Shown piece by piece: positions 63,551-64,000 of a stretch of 64,000 nucleotides of DNA. Each line of letters begins with the position of its first letter. Within the stretch, counting starts at the first letter, position 1. A model generated the notes under the pieces. That model was given only the letters and a program-made list of their open reading frames with translations. It did not search any database and was not told where the DNA came from. A program made the translations under genes and the position numbers. Source of the stretch: Nocardia crassostreae (GTDB lineage Bacteria > Actinomycetota > Actinomycetes > Mycobacteriales > Mycobacteriaceae); assembly GCF_001613405.1 (NCBI RefSeq), contig NZ_BDCH01000017.1, forward strand, positions 372,001-436,000. The letters are read 5' to 3'.

Positions 63551-64000
63551 GACGCCTCCGCCAGCGCGGGTATCCGCAACTCCGACAGGGCATCCCGATA
63601 GCGCAGTCCGCCGCGCATTCGTTGCAGGAGGCATTCGACGCGGTCGAAGAGCTGAGCGATCAGCTCCGGATCCTCGCAGCCGGGGCCGAAGCCCGGGGCC
63701 ACCACGTTGAAGCGGACGCCCAGGCGCATGGATCCGGTGCGATCCAAAGCGACGCAATTGATTCCGGTCACGGTGAGCAGGAGATCCTCGAGCTCCGAAC
63801 TGGTGCCGATCCCGGCGGCGGCCAGCAGCCCCGCATCGAATTCGACGGTCAGGAACATGCCTTGCGGACTGCCCAGCGGGCGTAGCAGTTCCGCACCGGC
63901 GCGGGTATTGATGGCGTCGACCATCCCGCGGGCGGTCTCCACCTGAGCGCGCATGCGACGGCGATTGCCCGTCAGGTACTCCTCGGAGGTGTGTTCCAGG
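63547..64000 (-). CDS. PLP-dependent aminotransferase, C-terminal fragment
   Basis: The reading frame is open to the window edge (frame begins at 63999), so the start lies outside; about 150 residues are visible. LEHTSEEYLTGNRRRMRAQVETARGMVDAINTRAGAELLRPLGSPQGMFLTVEFD and TGINCVALDRTGSMRLGVRFNVVAPGFG match the small domain of class I/II fold-type I aminotransferases, where R in MRLGVRFN-like segments binds the substrate carboxylate. It overlaps the PntA-like GTG by 4 bases. Assignment to a specific subfamily is not possible from this half. Confidence 0.75.
   Translation of the reverse strand, partial: LEHTSEEYLTGNRRRMRAQVETARGMVDAINTRAGAELLRPLGSPQGMFLTVEFDAGLLAAAGIGTSSELEDLLLTVTGINCVALDRTGSMRLGVRFNVVAPGFGPGCEDPELIAQLFDRVECLLQRMRGGLRYRDALSELRIPALAEAS

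Overview
The window is high-GC DNA with dense, short-spaced genes on both strands. The gene content points to a mycolic-acid-type actinobacterium, most likely Nocardia or a close relative (inference). The pointers are a PknK-like kinase, a 2101-residue Mas-type polyketide synthase, a fused HadA/HadB-type dehydratase, F420-type enzymes (LLM and PPOX families), a DUF5993-DsbB pair, and many TetR, MarR and LysR regulators beside small metabolic genes. I see no rRNA, tRNA, CRISPR array, insertion sequence or phage gene, and no gene-free stretch longer than 300 bases.

Layout. 1-4.1 kb: end of an amidohydrolase with an intrinsic terminator, an MHS-type transporter coupled to a Tat-exported carboxylesterase, and an epoxide-hydrolase-like enzyme. 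4.1-10.8 kb: regulator/effector pairs with visible operators (TetR/FAD monooxygenase, MarR/DHA2 exporter, HxlR/MFS exporter) and a metallophosphatase. 10.8-19.2 kb: a PknK-like kinase, a PAP2/diacylglycerol-kinase fusion, and an operon AraC - VOC - UvrA2-like ATPase. 19.3-25.7 kb: a single-module reducing PKS divergent from that operon. 25.7-29.3 kb: a small unknown protein and a TAXI-type TRAP transporter. 29.4-38.0 kb: an amidohydrolase, TetR with a quinone-oxidoreductase-like gene sharing an operator, LysR with an atypical SDR and a tautomerase, and TetR with a desaturase on one side and a UbiB-family kinase plus coiled-coil protein on the other. 38.1-48.1 kb: phosphoesterase, membrane esterase, coiled-coil protein, PPOX protein, TetR/3-hydroxyacyl-CoA dehydrogenase, XRE regulator, membrane protein, LysR/DJ-1 pair, SGNH hydrolase. 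48.2-52.1 kb: a cell-envelope operon of a substrate-binding/VWA lipoprotein, an XpaC-like membrane protein and a second anchored binding-protein-like gene, followed by a secreted protein. 52.2-64 kb: thioesterase, GntR/MFS, dienelactone hydrolase, rhodanese/MarR with paired operators, LLM enzyme, DUF5993-DsbB, HadAB-like dehydratase, M20 dipeptidase with a YfcC permease, and a PntA-like protein coupled to an aminotransferase.

The most striking property is that seven otherwise well-conserved genes are each broken by a single event. Three have in-frame stops (1935 TAA, 31819 TAG, 53680 TAA). Four have one-base frameshifts (about 15011, 16791, 38214 and 49411), three of these beside C/G runs and one in a GCGCGC tract. 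Homology continues cleanly on both sides in every case, so either the assembly carries base-level errors or the strain is losing accessory genes. The best candidates for unusual biology are the binding-protein/VWA/XpaC operon, the PKS beside a UvrA2-like resistance operon, and the SDR that lacks its catalytic tyrosine.
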